Positions 1 through 10,399 of a stretch of DNA of 64,000 nt are shown one piece after another. The notes under the pieces were generated by a model. The model was not told the origin of the DNA. It saw nothing but the letters and a program-made list of their open reading frames with translations, and did no database searches. This DNA is from Epiperipatus broadwayi (lineage: Eukaryota; Onychophora; Udeonychophora; Euonychophora; Peripatidae): positions 25,367,053 through 25,431,052 of the forward strand of contig JAQFVV010012394.1 in NCBI GenBank assembly GCA_028023455.1, read 5' to 3'. The position numbers and the translations under genes were made by a program. Every line of letters begins with the position of its first letter. Positions within the stretch are counted from its first letter, which is position 1.

Positions 1-154
1 TGTATTGAATGTCTTTAGAAAAATTTATTTAAATATTCCAAATATATTCAACTGTTAGTAATAGCACATCAAACAGGTTAGTATATGCACAATGTTTTGA
101 AAGGTATTGGGAGACTTCTTCTTCAGATGTTGCTGGCCTGAACAGTGACAGTAC

Positions 155-235
155 TAGCATGGGATTCGAACCTGGACCCTTAGATTTGAATTTTAAGGTA
201 ATGCTCTAACCAACTGAGCCATCCTAAAGGCAACA
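155..235 (-). other. tRNA-like module in PLE pseudo-LTR (copy 1)
   Basis: The minus strand reads AGGATGGCTCAGTTGGTTAG (A-box-like), then GGTTCGAATCCCATGC (B-box-like), about 50 nt apart. This is the spacing of a tRNA-derived pol III promoter. It is not a tRNA gene: there is no convincing acceptor pairing or anticodon arm. The same module is in all four PLE ends in this window. Confidence 0.7.
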
Positions 236-299
236 GTCAGTAGAAATTTCATAAACTTATCTATGATGTTCATCCTAATTTCACCACTTCCTAAAGAGC

Positions 300-800
300 A
301 AAGTTGATTAGTGATTATGTATAGTCACACTAGGTTCGCTTATGGGATTTCTTGCCATTATCATGTGAGCAGCTTCTTTAAATTTTCTTTGTACCTTTTC
401 TTCTCTATCCAATATTTTTGTATTTTCCCAATTAAACATATGTTTATTGGCATATACATGGTCTGCTATCATAGACACATCTGTTTTCTTTCTTCTAATC
501 ATCAGTTTGTGTTCTTACAAACATTTTTCAATGGGATGATTGGTCTCATCAATATATTTTGTTCCACATTCACATGGTATTTCGTAGATGCAGTTTTCTC
601 TTTTCAGCATTTCAAGTTTAGGCTCTGTAGATGTTAGAATTCCTTGTGTGGTATGGTAACAGCTTGGGATGATTGGTCTCATCAATATATTTTATTCCAC
701 ATTCATATGGTATTTTGTAGATGCAGTTTTCTCTTTTCAGCATTTCAAGTTTAGGCTTTGTAGATGTTAGAATTCCTTGTAGTGTGGTATGACAACAGTT
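300..800 (-). pseudogene. PLE GIY-YIG endonuclease fragment, left arm
   Basis: Read on the minus strand from about 800 to 308, the sequence gives the C-terminal GIY-YIG endonuclease domain of a Penelope-like element: a CIYEIPCECG segment, then KYIDETNHPIEK (G to D in the usual YIGET), then an open piece with TDVSMIADHVYANKH and NWENTKILDRE. A stop replaces one codon just before EHK. The first part of the domain is duplicated in tandem (about 530-660 and 664-795), so the copy is broken. In intact PLEs this domain nicks target DNA for the reverse transcriptase. Confidence 0.8.
532..797. repeat. 130-bp tandem duplication inside PLE-1
   Basis: Two adjacent near-identical copies begin GGGATGATTGGTCTCATCAA at about 532 and 664. 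They cover the start of the GIY-YIG domain on the minus strand and differ by a handful of substitutions. The duplication exists only in the left arm of the PLE-1 palindrome. Confidence 0.8.
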
Positions 801-814
801 TCCAGAGCCATACT

Positions 815-1093
815 ACACTACAAGGAATTCATAACATCTAAACTGATAATTAGAAGAAAACAGATATGACTAAGGTAGCAGACCATGTATGTGCCAATGA
901 ATATATGTTCAATTGGAAAAATACAGACATATTGGATAGAGAAAAAAGAAGAAAATTTAAAGAAGCTGCTGCCATGACATTGGCAAAAAATCCCATAAGC
1001 CAATCTAATGTGACTATACATAATGTATGGAAACCACCAACGAACTTTGCTTTTAGGAAAAAGTGGAGAAATCAGGAGGAACCTCATAGATAA
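815..1093 (+). pseudogene. PLE GIY-YIG endonuclease fragment, right arm
   Basis: The open segment 866-1093 reads MTKVADHVCANEYMFNWK and ILDREKRRKFKEAA, the C-terminal part of the same PLE endonuclease domain as in the left arm but on the plus strand. The catalytic GIY-YIG part is missing, because the palindrome centre lies just upstream. The two arms differ at many positions, so this is either an old inverted copy or the joining of two related copies. Confidence 0.78.
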
Positions 1094-1124
1094 GTATATG
1101 AAATTTCTAGTGACTGTTGCTTTT

Positions 1125-1210
1125 AGCAGGATGACTCAGTTGATTGGAGCATTACCTTAAAATTAAATACTCAATCTAAGGGTCCAGATTCGAATCCCAT
1201 GCCAGTACTG
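1125..1210 (+). other. tRNA-like module in PLE pseudo-LTR (copy 2)
   Basis: Plus-strand copy: AGGATGACTCAGTTGATTGG then GATTCGAATCCCATGCC, followed by the shared TACTGTCACTGGTTAGGCC tail. It is the mirror image of the module at 155-235. It resembles the 5' part of a tRNA-derived SINE (Lys/Arg-type A box). Confidence 0.7.
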
Positions 1211-1395
1211 TCACTGGTTAGGCCAGAACCACATGAAAAACAATGTTGTGCATATAATAACCTGCTTGATATGCTATTACTAACTGTTGAATGTATTTGG
1301 AATATTTAAATAGAAGTTAAATTTTTCTAAAAACATTCAATACTCATGTTAGATGATGGAAATTAGTCCAATATAAAAATACATCTAGAACACCA

Positions 1396-1870
1396 TTATC
1401 ACAAATCTTCATGAAAATACTGATATAGACTTTATCCAAATCTTCTGCATACCATACTACCTTTCTCATGCATCTTCTTGCCTGATCTTTATTCATAACC
1501 CAATTAAATACTATTTTGACTATTCTCTTACTATCCATAAATTGAAATCGACCAAACATTTTCATTTTGCTTTTTGCATCTCTCATATAAAAACTTGACC
1601 ATCCCATTTCTTCTTGAATTGCATCCTTTGCCATCCACATATCTGCATCTAATGCATGTCTTCCTACTTCTTTCTGTACTTTTTAAAGTGATCTAACACC
1701 CCTTTACTAAATACATAACACACCATTACCGTGTTATCCCGGCTATTGCCATTCCCTTCCTTACAATTCTTGCTACATCATACTTATTATATGAAAACAC
1801 TGTCCCTTTCTTTTCTTTGCTTCATTTATAAATTTTTTTTCTTCCATTCATCCAAGCAATTCCTATCCCA
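1396..1870 (-). pseudogene. CR1-like LINE 3' fragment
   Basis: On the minus strand the sequence reads VQKEVGRHALDADMW, then IQEEMGWSSFYMRDAKSKM and GRFQFMDSKRI. This is the conserved C-terminal region that follows the reverse transcriptase in CR1/L2-like LINEs (typical pattern: QNKVGRWAL...GDLGWSSF...AKLKY). The same family recurs at 56709-57600, where its terminal Cys/His-rich segment is also visible. The copy is truncated at both ends. Reading beyond about 1395 runs into the PLE. Confidence 0.65.
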
Positions 1871-2321
1871 GTATGGGTTCATTAGCTCTATGCAGTGAAT
1901 AAAAACTAAAAAGAAAATCAAATGTATTATGATGACTACATTGGTACTTCAAGTGGTACTCAATATTTATAGTTGACATTTATTTTTTGAAAAACAAATA
2001 AGAAAATTTTTAAAAAATCGAAGAATAAATAAGAATATTACAAAAAAAATGCAATTTGCAATTAATTAGCAGATTTACCACATACATATTTATATAACAA
2101 CAAAAATAATAAATATAATGATAATTAACTACATAATCTTTCAATCCCCAGAAGTACTTTCGGTTAATTCATTTACCTATCTCAACTGCCATTAAATTCA
2201 AAAACAAATGAAAGCAAACACCATCAACCCAAATCCCATGAATCATCAATTTAATGCTAGGAGCTTAACTATTAACATTTTATTTCTATTTATTAAAATT
2301 GCATCCTTATATATATATATA
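1871..2321. other. No recognised feature
   Basis: AT-rich sequence with a short (TA)n run near 2311-2324. I see no coding signal. Confidence 0.5.
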
Positions 2322-2448
2322 TAATGAGCATATAATAGCTCTAAACAAGTTTTTTGATAAATGCCGCTAGAGTTAAACATTTAAAATTTCTATCTTGAAT
2401 TGTCCCTATTTTCAAATGGCTTGTTTAGAGCTATTAATGCATTCATTA
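2322..2448. repeat. Small foldback element
   Basis: Imperfect inverted arms of about 31 nt (2322-2353 and 2418-2448) share the core AATAGCTCTAAACAAG and its complement, with a 64-nt loop. This is MITE-like, but no target duplication is evident. Confidence 0.5.
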
Positions 2449-4150
2449 TAGCCATGTAATGTATGGTTTGATTTCTTTACTATATATACATAATTTTACA
2501 ATTAATTTGTACTGTAGCAGGTTGTCTTTTTATGAGAACCCAATCTTTGCCAAAAATGTTATCGAAGTTATCCCAATACAGATTCAGTATCTCCATATAG
2601 TGGGTAAAAGCAGAGGCTAAAAAGAAAAATCAAATATAGTACACTATATTGGTAACAAATCAAGTAAACCTATTTGAGGTCTGTTTTCACCAGTTTTAAA
2701 AAATGCTGCTTCAACAGTGAAAATAGGAATTAAAAAAATTTTTCAGAAGAAGCAACTATACAGCAAAAAAAGACTTTCAGTAAATTTTCAAGATTATTCT
2801 ATACTTTCCCGTATAAATCTCAACTAGAAGACACTTTTTTTTTCAAATAGCCCAAAATTCATGGTGATCAAGAAGATTGAAATTTGCAAAAGAAAACTCA
2901 ACAAAAAATAAAATCTTTTTCAAGTTAGGGAAAGAAAATAGAAATCTAGTAGACTATCTATTTGTAAAAAAGAGAGCCACTCGATTGACTGCATTAGTAT
3001 TTGTGCTTATTTTTACCAGCGGATCCTCCAGACTGACTTCAAACTCTTAGCACCCTTGCCTTAATGAGAAATCCCATCATTCAGAAGCCAAATCTATTAT
3101 AACTAATCATATAAAGAGGATCAGCTACATGCCAACTCCATAATAACTAACCATATGGTTAATTTATCAGGATGTCAAGTGACATTTAATCATTCTGGGG
3201 GGGGGGGGGTGAGCATTTAACAATTCATTTGATCAGTCTAAACCAAGTTTTTGGTAATCAATGCTAAAAACTTTACTTTCATGTTTCTCACTTAACTACA
3301 AAGCTAAAAATCAAACAGAAAAACTCCAATTTGTCTTTAATCATAGCTGATAGATTGCTCAGGTTACCCAAAGACATTAGTGTTATTGATATCACGTTTT
3401 TTAAGCCATAAAGAGATTTTTTTTCCCTATAGGAAATAACATTAACCATGTCAAACATTTTTATGTCTTACTAGCGTCAATAGCTTCATGTGTTTGTCAG
3501 CAATTACAATGTATTCAATGCAATCAGTAAAAGTTCATTAATAATTATTAGAAATAAGGGAGCAGTTGTAAAGCAGTCACACCGAGCTCTTCCTGAATTC
3601 TATTATAGATATCTTTCCAGAAGGATTTAGTGCAAATGGTAAACAAGTTTCCAAATCAATTTCCAGCTGAGTGATGTAAATTTAAAAAAAATGTTAACAG
3701 ACTGAGCAGTGTTTTAAATGCTCAATATCTCCCACTCAAGTAGCAAGGTCACATGACCTCCTAAATAATTAACTATATGATTAATAGTTGTGAAAGTAAA
3801 ATGTGGCTGATTTTTCTCATGTGCGAAGATATAGCGATTTCACTTCTGATTTACTAATCTTTCTTGTTTATGATTTATTCTGAGAGATTGAAGAGAGTCA
3901 AAAAGACATGATGATAAAACCAGGCATGAACATTAATAATCTCATAAATTAGTTATTCCAAATGAAAAGGCAGATCTAGACAAACAGTCTCAACTTCAGA
4001 GAAGTAAAGTTGAGATAGAATTTTCAGTGTTATTAACTGATATAGAATTCAACTACAATTATCAAAATCATTTTTCCAGCAGCATATTTCTTTTTTTTCA
4101 TTATAGCTATAATATCACATGATCACCATTTGTTATGCTTGCACATAACT
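2449..4150. other. No recognised gene; simple-sequence tracts
   Basis: AT-rich, probably intronic or intergenic. The only notable tract is a run of 13 G on the plus strand at 3197-3209. No exon with convincing splice sites was seen. Confidence 0.5.
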
Positions 4151-4345
4151 GTTATTAACACAGGCAAAACTCTCCATGCAGTAGTGTCACTCAGTGCCAG
4201 CTAGACTAATCAATAAATGCCAGGGGCTTGTGGATGAGTAGGCTCTAGATGGGGATTTTATGCATAAGCCTTCTGGCATCCATTGATTACTCTGGCTGGC
4301 ACTGAGTGGCACTACTGTATGGAGAGTTTTGCTTGTGTTAATAAC
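4151..4345. repeat. Foldback of the hammerhead-repeat family (ribozyme part absent)
   Basis: A near-perfect palindrome, beginning GTTATTAACACAGGCAAAAC and ending with its complement at 4345. The arms carry GCAAAACTCTCCATRCAGTAG and GTGCCACTCAGTGCCA, which also form the outer part of the foldback at 56044-56704. Here the ribozyme-bearing inner part is missing from the palindrome; decayed ribozyme copies lie just downstream. Confidence 0.75.
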
Positions 4346-4414
4346 ATAGCTACACCACTTATTGTAAGCTTCAGTAACTAAGAAATGCTAGGTGATAGTG
4401 TTTAATAAATCCCA

Positions 4415-4620
4415 TTCCAGTGCTCTCCAATATCCCAGACTTTTTTCTAGCTTAAGGTCTTCATTAATTTGAGCTGATAGCTTGACAGTGAAATAGATAA
4501 ATGATGGCAGCTAGAGGTAGAGTATATTAGATTATAATGGTTCAAACACTGGCCCCAAATCCAAAGCTCCTCATTGATGAAACCATTAGCTTGAAATTCA
4601 TCTGCAGATATTAGATAAGG
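4415..4620. repeat. Decayed inverted pair of hammerhead repeats
   Basis: Minus-strand copy about 4418-4475 and plus-strand copy about 4553-4610 align with the ribozyme segment of 56140-56198 and 56549-56607. The shared signatures are CCAATATCCCAGACT, ATCCAAAGCTCCTCA and GATATTAGAT. The catalytic core is mutated (CTGATGA to TTGATGA on +, TTAATGA on -), so self-cleavage is unlikely. Confidence 0.6.
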
Positions 4621-4814
4621 CAGTACAGGATAGGGATTTATTAAGCACTTTCAACTGGCATCATTAATGACTAAAGTTTACACTAAGTAGTATAGTTTTA
4701 ACAAGGCTGTAAACCTTAGCAATGAGCGTTTAATAAAATTTATAATTACAACTAAGTAGTATAGTTGTGATGAAAGAATAAAAGTATTTAGTAGCATTCT
4801 ACCCATCTATTATC

Positions 4815-5355
4815 AACATTTCCAACCATTATCAATTCACTGTAAAATGGACTCTGTATTCAATCCAATTTTTCTAATTTGTAGTCTCTCTTCTCCATAT
4901 TAGACCACCAAAGTTACTTATTTCATCCATCCATCTCATCTCATTCTAGATCGCTTATAATCACTTGGGATTCAATTTAAAGTTGCAGTCATCCATCCAT
5001 AATCTTTTCAGAAATATTTTCAATCCAACAATATTACAGTCTTTAATTCAATAATGTCAGTGATACCTGTTTGTTCTCCCACCCATGTACTTAACTTTTC
5101 TTATTTCAAGCATATCTCTCTCCATATTTCATTAACTAATCTGAAGTTTGTATTGCATTCCTGTTATGTGTCCAAATCTCAGATTCATAGGTAAGAACTG
5201 GTAAAATTCATCTATCAAAAACATTGTTTTTCAAACACATAGGCATATTTTCTTTTAATATTGTTTCTAGAAAAAGCACTCCATCCAAATTTAATTCTAT
5301 GATTAATTAATTTCATCCATATATTGTCATCTGTATCAATAATTTAGCACTGTTG
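4815..5355 (-). pseudogene. RTE-like LINE 3' fragment (copy 1)
   Basis: The minus strand follows the same order as the better copy at 49340-50390: sequence equivalent to IMDEINHRIKLGWSAFG, then the KRKVFNKCVLPVLTY-like, TQRSMERCMLG-like and RKRPHVRWMDEI-like segments. Stops and frameshifts occur throughout. This is the region C-terminal to the reverse transcriptase; the catalytic part is not included. Confidence 0.7.
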
Positions 5356-5620
5356 ATTTTAATTTGAGCACTTAATGGAAACCAGATATTTTAAAGATTA
5401 GAATAGCAGAAAGAATTAAGACTACTCTTATTTATACTATTAATATGCAACAAATTACATTTATTAATAATTAAGCTGCAAAAGTATCTAGAAAAATGTA
5501 AAAATGTCATGTTTTGAAAAGTGCATGTGGACAAAAATCTAATGAAAGACAAACTATTTACGATTAACAGAGTAGAGAAGAAATCAATAATAATAAACAA
5601 ATGTAAGTATCAATCTAAAT

Positions 5621-5960
5621 AAAATTGAAACAAACAACCAACCATATTTACAATTATTTAATTATCAACCCGGATTTTATATCTTATTGAGACCCTTTCA
5701 AGATATAGTTTTATATATCACATGATTTATTAATTATATTTACGCCACTTGTTGGATATTATTTTACCTTCAACAATATAATTAACATTATACATATAAA
5801 CATATACATAAATGACAATATAATAATGTCCAATAGGTGAAGTAAATGTAATTAATAGGTCATGTGATGTATAAAACTATATCTTGAAAAGGTCTCAATA
5901 AGAGATAAAAGCTGGGTTGATAATTAAATAATTGTAAATATAATTAGTTGCTTCAATTTT
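5621..5960. repeat. 340-bp foldback (MITE-like)
   Basis: Inverted arms 5621-5762 and 5823-5960 start AAAATTGAAACAA and end TTGCTTCAATTTT. They match across most of their length, including ATAGTTTTATATATCACATG and its complement, with a 60-nt spacer. There is no coding capacity. A clear target duplication was not found. Confidence 0.7.
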
Positions 5961-6359
5961 GTTGATTCATTATTATATTAAGTATATATCTATAACAACA
6001 TTGTGGACAAATAATTTTTATATTGGATATTTGACTATTGTAAATAATCAAATGCTATATGGCTTATGATTCATAAAAAGTTAGAGTGCCAGAAATAACA
6101 GATCTGGGTGCAATCGGTGGATCATAAATTCCACTGTCCACTATTTTACCTCTGCACCAAACCAAACAGGGCATTAATGATTAATTTATAATATTATTTA
6201 TGCATATTTAGAGTAATGTTCTTTTTTTGTAATAAATAAGAAAATTAGAAAGTGTGAATTTCTAGAATTGATTATAAATAAAATTCAATAAGAACATTAT
6301 CTATCCAGAATGTAATCATATCTATGCTTATTCACTATGAAGATTATTTCATTCAAGAC

Positions 6360-6665
6360 TTGTGTGTTCATCTTTCACAGTTTAAAATAAAGCAAGTAAA
6401 ATCTGTTTAACATAAATAAGATGCAAGCCTATTTGTATTTTTAGCTAGTGATGTGTAGGGTTTGGTACAGCTGATGAAGGTGCTTTTCTAGAAACCAGTT
6501 CAGATGGCCTTATATTGTATATCTTGTGATTGGTGATGTTTAGAGCTTAGCACTGCTAATGAAGATTTGAAACTAGTCCTGTTAACCTTTTATTGTACAT
6601 TTGGGTGTTTAGTGTTTGGCACAGCAGATGAAAAAAATTTCCTGGAATGTTTTACCACTCATATT
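6360..6665 (+). repeat. Hammerhead-like tandem repeats (family 2)
   Basis: Three units of about 70-90 bp each hold a hammerhead-like core: CTGATGA...GAAACCAGTTC (about 6470-6505), CTAATGA...GAAACTAGTCCTG (about 6555-6582) and CAGATGA...GGAATG (about 6625-6650). Flanking GCACAG / CTGTT segments could pair as stem I. Cores of units 2 and 3 are mutated. The same repeat, with AAAATAAAGCAARTRRAATCTGT upstream, recurs at 10400-10600. Confidence 0.5.
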
Positions 6666-6714
6666 GGCAAAATTTTCAATTTAAGATTTGGCTATTATAT
6701 GTAACATTTTAGAT

Positions 6715-6998
6715 TTAATTTTCAAAAATAAAGAATATTTATCAAAATACAATATCAATTATTAGATTACAGTGTAACTAAAAGATTAATATTGAGACAG
6801 GTACATGACAAGGTCACTTCATATCTCCATGACATTTTACAGCAATTTTGCAAGAAATATTTTGTGTATTAAAATAGAAAACTAAGGGAAGTAAAGATAA
6901 ATGGAGATTATTTAAGTCATCTAGATGATGCAAATAATGCAGTTGTTTTGCAAATAATGCTTCAAAGCTTCAGGAAATGTGAGAGTTATCAGATGAAA
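6715..6998 (+). pseudogene. RTE-like LINE, 5' part of a PLE-interrupted copy
   Basis: Broken plus-strand reading matches the LINE at 49340-50390 in order: ILKNIYKNA-like, RLYNDSRKVNIEKG-like, then VKINGDYLSHLDDANNAVV, the equivalent of the FADD reverse-transcriptase box. It stops at TTATCAGATGAAA and resumes after the PLE at 9554, so the PLE inserted into this LINE. Confidence 0.75.
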
Positions 6999-7189
6999 AT
7001 GTGATATGTTGGTCTATTCCATCATCTATTAGTAAATGTTGACTGTATAGAAAATTTTAAACTTTATTTAAACTTTTCAAATACAAACAACTTGTTAGCA
7101 ATAACATACAAATATACAATAGATTAGTAATTACACATTTTGAGTAGTAGTATTCTCCACTCTTCTTCAGGTTTTGTTGGCTTGACTAG

Positions 7190-7280
7190 TGACAGTATTC
7201 GCATAGGAGTCAAACTCGCATCTTTAGATTCTCAAATATCGAATTTAAGGCAAACACTAACCAACTGAGCTATCCTATCA
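7190..7280 (-). other. tRNA-like module in PLE pseudo-LTR (copy 3)
   Basis: The minus strand reads AGGATAGCTCAGTTGGTTAG, then a B-box-like GAGTTTGACTCCTATGCG, then TACTGTCACTAGTC. It has the same arrangement as in PLE-1. Confidence 0.7.
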
Positions 7281-7379
7281 AAGACAACGGATAGTAGAAA
7301 TTTCATATATTTATATATAAGGGTTGGTTCAAATCCTCCTGAATCTTTCAATATTTTTTTTTAAAGAATTTGTTAAACA

Positions 7380-9110
7380 ATGAAAAGATCATATTGGATA
7401 TTACATGGAAGGATAAAAGAACTTCAGAAGAAACTTGAAAATCTACATGGGCAAGTCAAAAATCATACTGAAACTAGTCTATCAGCTTTATCAGTGAAAA
7501 ATATTAGTTCTAAATACTTTACTGATATTGAATTATCTGTTCTTGGAAAAGGTTTGAACTTTGCCATTATACCATCTACTGTTCCATTATTGGATATAAT
7601 GACAGCCACTGAGGTTACTCAAGAATTGTCTCTGGAAGAAGCAACAGAATTACATTAGAAAGTTAAAAAGACACTTGAAAGATATCAAGTGCAGAAGCAG
7701 AAACCAAATATTTCATGTGATGAGAGGACAGCTATTAAATCTCTTAAACAGGATACATCTATAATCATTTTTCCTGCTGACAAAGATAACATTACAGTTA
7801 CAATGGATAAAACGGATTATGATAACAAAATACAAGGACTTCTCATAGCAGGCCAATACAAAAAAGTAACAAAAAATCCAATTCCAAATGCAGAGATAAA
7901 ATTACAATCATTTTGCCAGAAGCATTGCGGTATTTCAGTGATTCAAAAAAAAGGAAATTAACTTAGTATTTTAGCAAGATTCCTCACCTATATGGACTAT
8001 CTAAAATCCACAAAGACAATGTTCCATTAGGGCCTTTTGTTAATTCTAGAAATTCATCATATCAAAATTTGCTGGGATTACTTCTCATAGTTCTTAGTCC
8101 ATTGGCATACAGGACACAATCCTTCATCAGCGGTTCTAAGCAATTTTAAAAAAATTAATCAGGAACATAAAAATGGAAAGAACTGACATATTGGTAAGCT
8201 TTGATGTGGAAAGTCTATTTACAAATGTACCATGTATTAAGGCATTATCTGTTACAAGGAAAAGGTTACATGATGATAATAGTCTAAACAACTCTACCCA
8301 ATGATAGTATCTGTATAACAACAACATACTTTCAATATAACTCAAAAATTCTTTCAACAAAATCAAGGGATTGAGCTCATTACTGTCATTTTTGCCGAGC
8401 AATATTTACATGGATGAACTTGAAACCACAGCCATAAATACTACTCCATGTCCATTTAAAGTGAGACATTGCTATATTGACAATACATTTATGCTATGGC
8501 CACATGGTTGGCAATATATAAAATTAGTCATTCTGGATGCATATCAACAAATCTCCTTTAATTAAATTCATAATGGAATTGGAATGAAAACAAAAATTGG
8601 CATTCTTAGATATTTTTGTGATAAGACTCTCTCAGTACAAAATAAAAACAAGTGTATAGAAAACCAACACACACTGGAAAATACTTGGCATATACATCTA
8701 ATCATATCAGAAGTACTAAATGTGGAATTAACTATCACTATGGAATAGAGCAAAGAAAGTTTGTTTGGAAACCAGTGATCTTACTTCTATCAAGCCTAAA
8801 CTGGAAACGCTGCAGAACAAAACTGCATTTATGAAATATCATGAGAATATGGACGAAAATATATTGGTGAGACCTATTGCCCGGTTGAACAGCGATTGAA
8901 AGAACACAAACTATTGGTTAAAAAAGACAAAACAGATATGTCTACAGTAATAGACCATGTATGTTCTAATGAGCATACGTTTAATTGGGAAAATACAAAA
9001 ATATTAGATAGAGAGGAAACAATGCAAAGAAGAAAATTCAAGGAAGCTGCTCATATGACAATGGCAAATAATCTTGTAAGTTAATCCAGTATGGCAATAC
9101 ACAATGTATG
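7380..9110 (+). pseudogene. PLE reverse transcriptase-GIY-YIG endonuclease, broken
   Basis: In order across several frames: N-terminal region with LGKGLNFAIIPSTVP (7548-7590); SLKQDTSIIIFPADKDN (7740-7790) and MDKTDYDNKIQGLL (7804-7845); PKIPHLYGLSKIHKD (7978-8020); SFDVESLFTNVP (8200-8232), the RT palm motif; CYIDNTFMLWPHG (8472-8510), the RT catalytic box with YIDN in place of YVDD; YRKPTHTGKYLAY (8655-8695); then the GIY-YIG endonuclease KYIGETYCPVEQRLKEH (8856-8905) and ILDREETMQRRKFKEAA (9000-9045). Stops and frameshifts (for example TAG at 7656-7658) separate the pieces. PLE polyproteins prime on target DNA nicked by the endonuclease; this copy cannot do so. Confidence 0.85.
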
Positions 9111-9249
9111 AAAGCCTCTAATTGACCTTGCTCTTATAAAAATTTTTAAAAAAGCCTCTAATTAACCTTGCCCTTGAAAAAAAAAATTGAATGAGTCAGG
9201 ATTTGGACCAACCCTCATATATAAATATATGAAATTTCTACTATCTGTT

Positions 9250-9350
9250 GCCTTTCACAAGATAGTTCAGTTGGTTAGAGCATTTGCCTTAAATTCAATA
9301 TTTGAGAATCTAAAGGTGCGAGTTAACTCCTATGCGAATACTGTCACTGG
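9250..9350 (+). other. tRNA-like module in PLE pseudo-LTR (copy 4)
   Basis: Plus strand: AAGATAGTTCAGTTGGTTAG, TTGCCTTAAATTC, GCGAGTTAACTCCTATGCG, TACTGTCACTGGTTAG. It mirrors the module at 7190-7280. Confidence 0.7.
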
Positions 9351-9566
9351 TTAGACCAACAACACAGAAGAGTGGAGAATAATATCACTCTAAACATTGT
9401 GTAATTACTAACATGTGTTACATATTTGTGTGTTATCACTAACAAGTCGTGTATATTTGAAAAGTTTAAATAAAGTTTAAAATTTTCTATACATTCAACA
9501 TTTACTGAGAGATGATGGAAATAGTCCAATATATTATCACATCTAGGCAAATATTATCAGATGAAA

Positions 9567-10225
9567 GTAAGAAAATAGAATTAAAGATAAATGCTGCAAA
9601 GATTAAAACAATGTTCAATAGATTTTTTCAAAAGAAGAATATAAAGATGATAATGAAGAATCAGTTGTTAACAACTACAAATATCTTGGTCAGATTATTA
9701 ACACAGATAAAAATATAATGGATGAAATTAATCATAGAATTAAACTTGGTTGGAGTGCTTTTGGTAGAAATAATATTAAAAGGAAAATATGCCAATGTAT
9801 TTGAAAATGAAGATTTTTAATAGATGCGTTTTACCAGTTTTTAGTTATGGATCTGATATTTGAACATTTAACAGAAATGCAGTACAGAATTCAGACCACT
9901 CAAAGTATGGAGAGATGTATATTAGGAGTAACAAGAAGGTTGGAAATGAAATATCTAAGTGAGAATACAAACAGGTATTACTGAAATCACCAAAAGAATT
10001 GTGAGATTGAAGTGGAGTTGGGCTGAGCATAACGCTAGAAGAAATGATAATAGATGGAAAAGTTGAAATCTTAAACTAGATTCCAAGAGATTATAAAAGA
10101 TCTAGAAAGAGATCACTTGTGAACATGAATGAATGAAATAAGGAAGTGCACTGGGATGATGTGGAGAAGACAAGCTAGAGATCAGGGAAACTGGATTAAA
10201 CTTGGGGAGACTAAATGATGATGAA
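9567..10225 (+). pseudogene. RTE-like LINE, 3' part of the PLE-interrupted copy
   Basis: Continues the LINE after the PLE: ELKINAAKIKTMFNRF (cf. GLKINVEKTKVMFNRF), MDEINHRIKLGWSAFGRNN (9718-9770), TQSMERCILGVTRR (9900-9945) and LKLDSKRL-like near 10070. It ends with GATGATGAAG at about 10215, similar to the short-repeat tails of RTE LINEs. Many frameshifts. Confidence 0.75.
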
Positions 10226-10399
10226 GATTTTAATAATGAACTAATGATAAAACTTAAATGCTTTTGATCACAATAATGACATAATTGACACTTTTCATAT
10301 ACAAGATATAACTAATTTCAAAAACATACATTTAATGTCTAAAATGCAAATAAATATATGTATGCACTTTTTTGACTATAAAGAACATTTTATTTAATA

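Larger units (their letters stand above)
1..1395. mobile_element. Penelope-like element, inverted dimer of 3' ends (PLE-1)
   Basis: The two halves are inverted copies of the same sequence, meeting near 800-815. The outer ends match in opposite orientation (left AAAAATTTATTTAAATATTCC, right GGAATATTTAAATAGAAG). Each half holds, from centre outward, the GIY-YIG endonuclease part of a PLE polyprotein, a stretch of 3' sequence, a tRNA-like module and an AT-rich terminus. This is known PLE behaviour: they often integrate as partial or inverted tandem copies with pseudo-LTRs. The left end may continue beyond the window. The right end near 1395 abuts a LINE fragment. No reverse transcriptase part is present. 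Confidence 0.8.
6999..9553 (+). mobile_element. Penelope-like element with inverted pseudo-LTRs and TSD (PLE-2)
   Basis: A 2.55-kb PLE is flanked by the 13-bp direct repeat TTATCAGATGAAA (6986-6998 and 9554-9566), which lies in the middle of a LINE reverse transcriptase. The ends are inverted pseudo-LTRs of about 330 bp (6999-7330 and 9225-9553), each with the tRNA-like module. Between them lies a degraded single ORF. PLE targets are typically duplicated by about 10-15 bp, which fits. The PLE is younger than the LINE it interrupts. Confidence 0.88.

Noticed and set aside
160-230. tRNA gene on the minus strand (and similar at 1130, 7200, 9260)
   Set aside because: A- and B-box text is present, but the acceptor and anticodon stems do not pair, and all four lie at the same place in PLE ends.
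9345-9553. Hammerhead ribozyme in PLE-2 ends (CTGAGAGATGATGGAAATAG)
   Set aside because: GAAAT-AGTC resembles the 3' core, but a CTGANGA core and stem II cannot be drawn without forcing.
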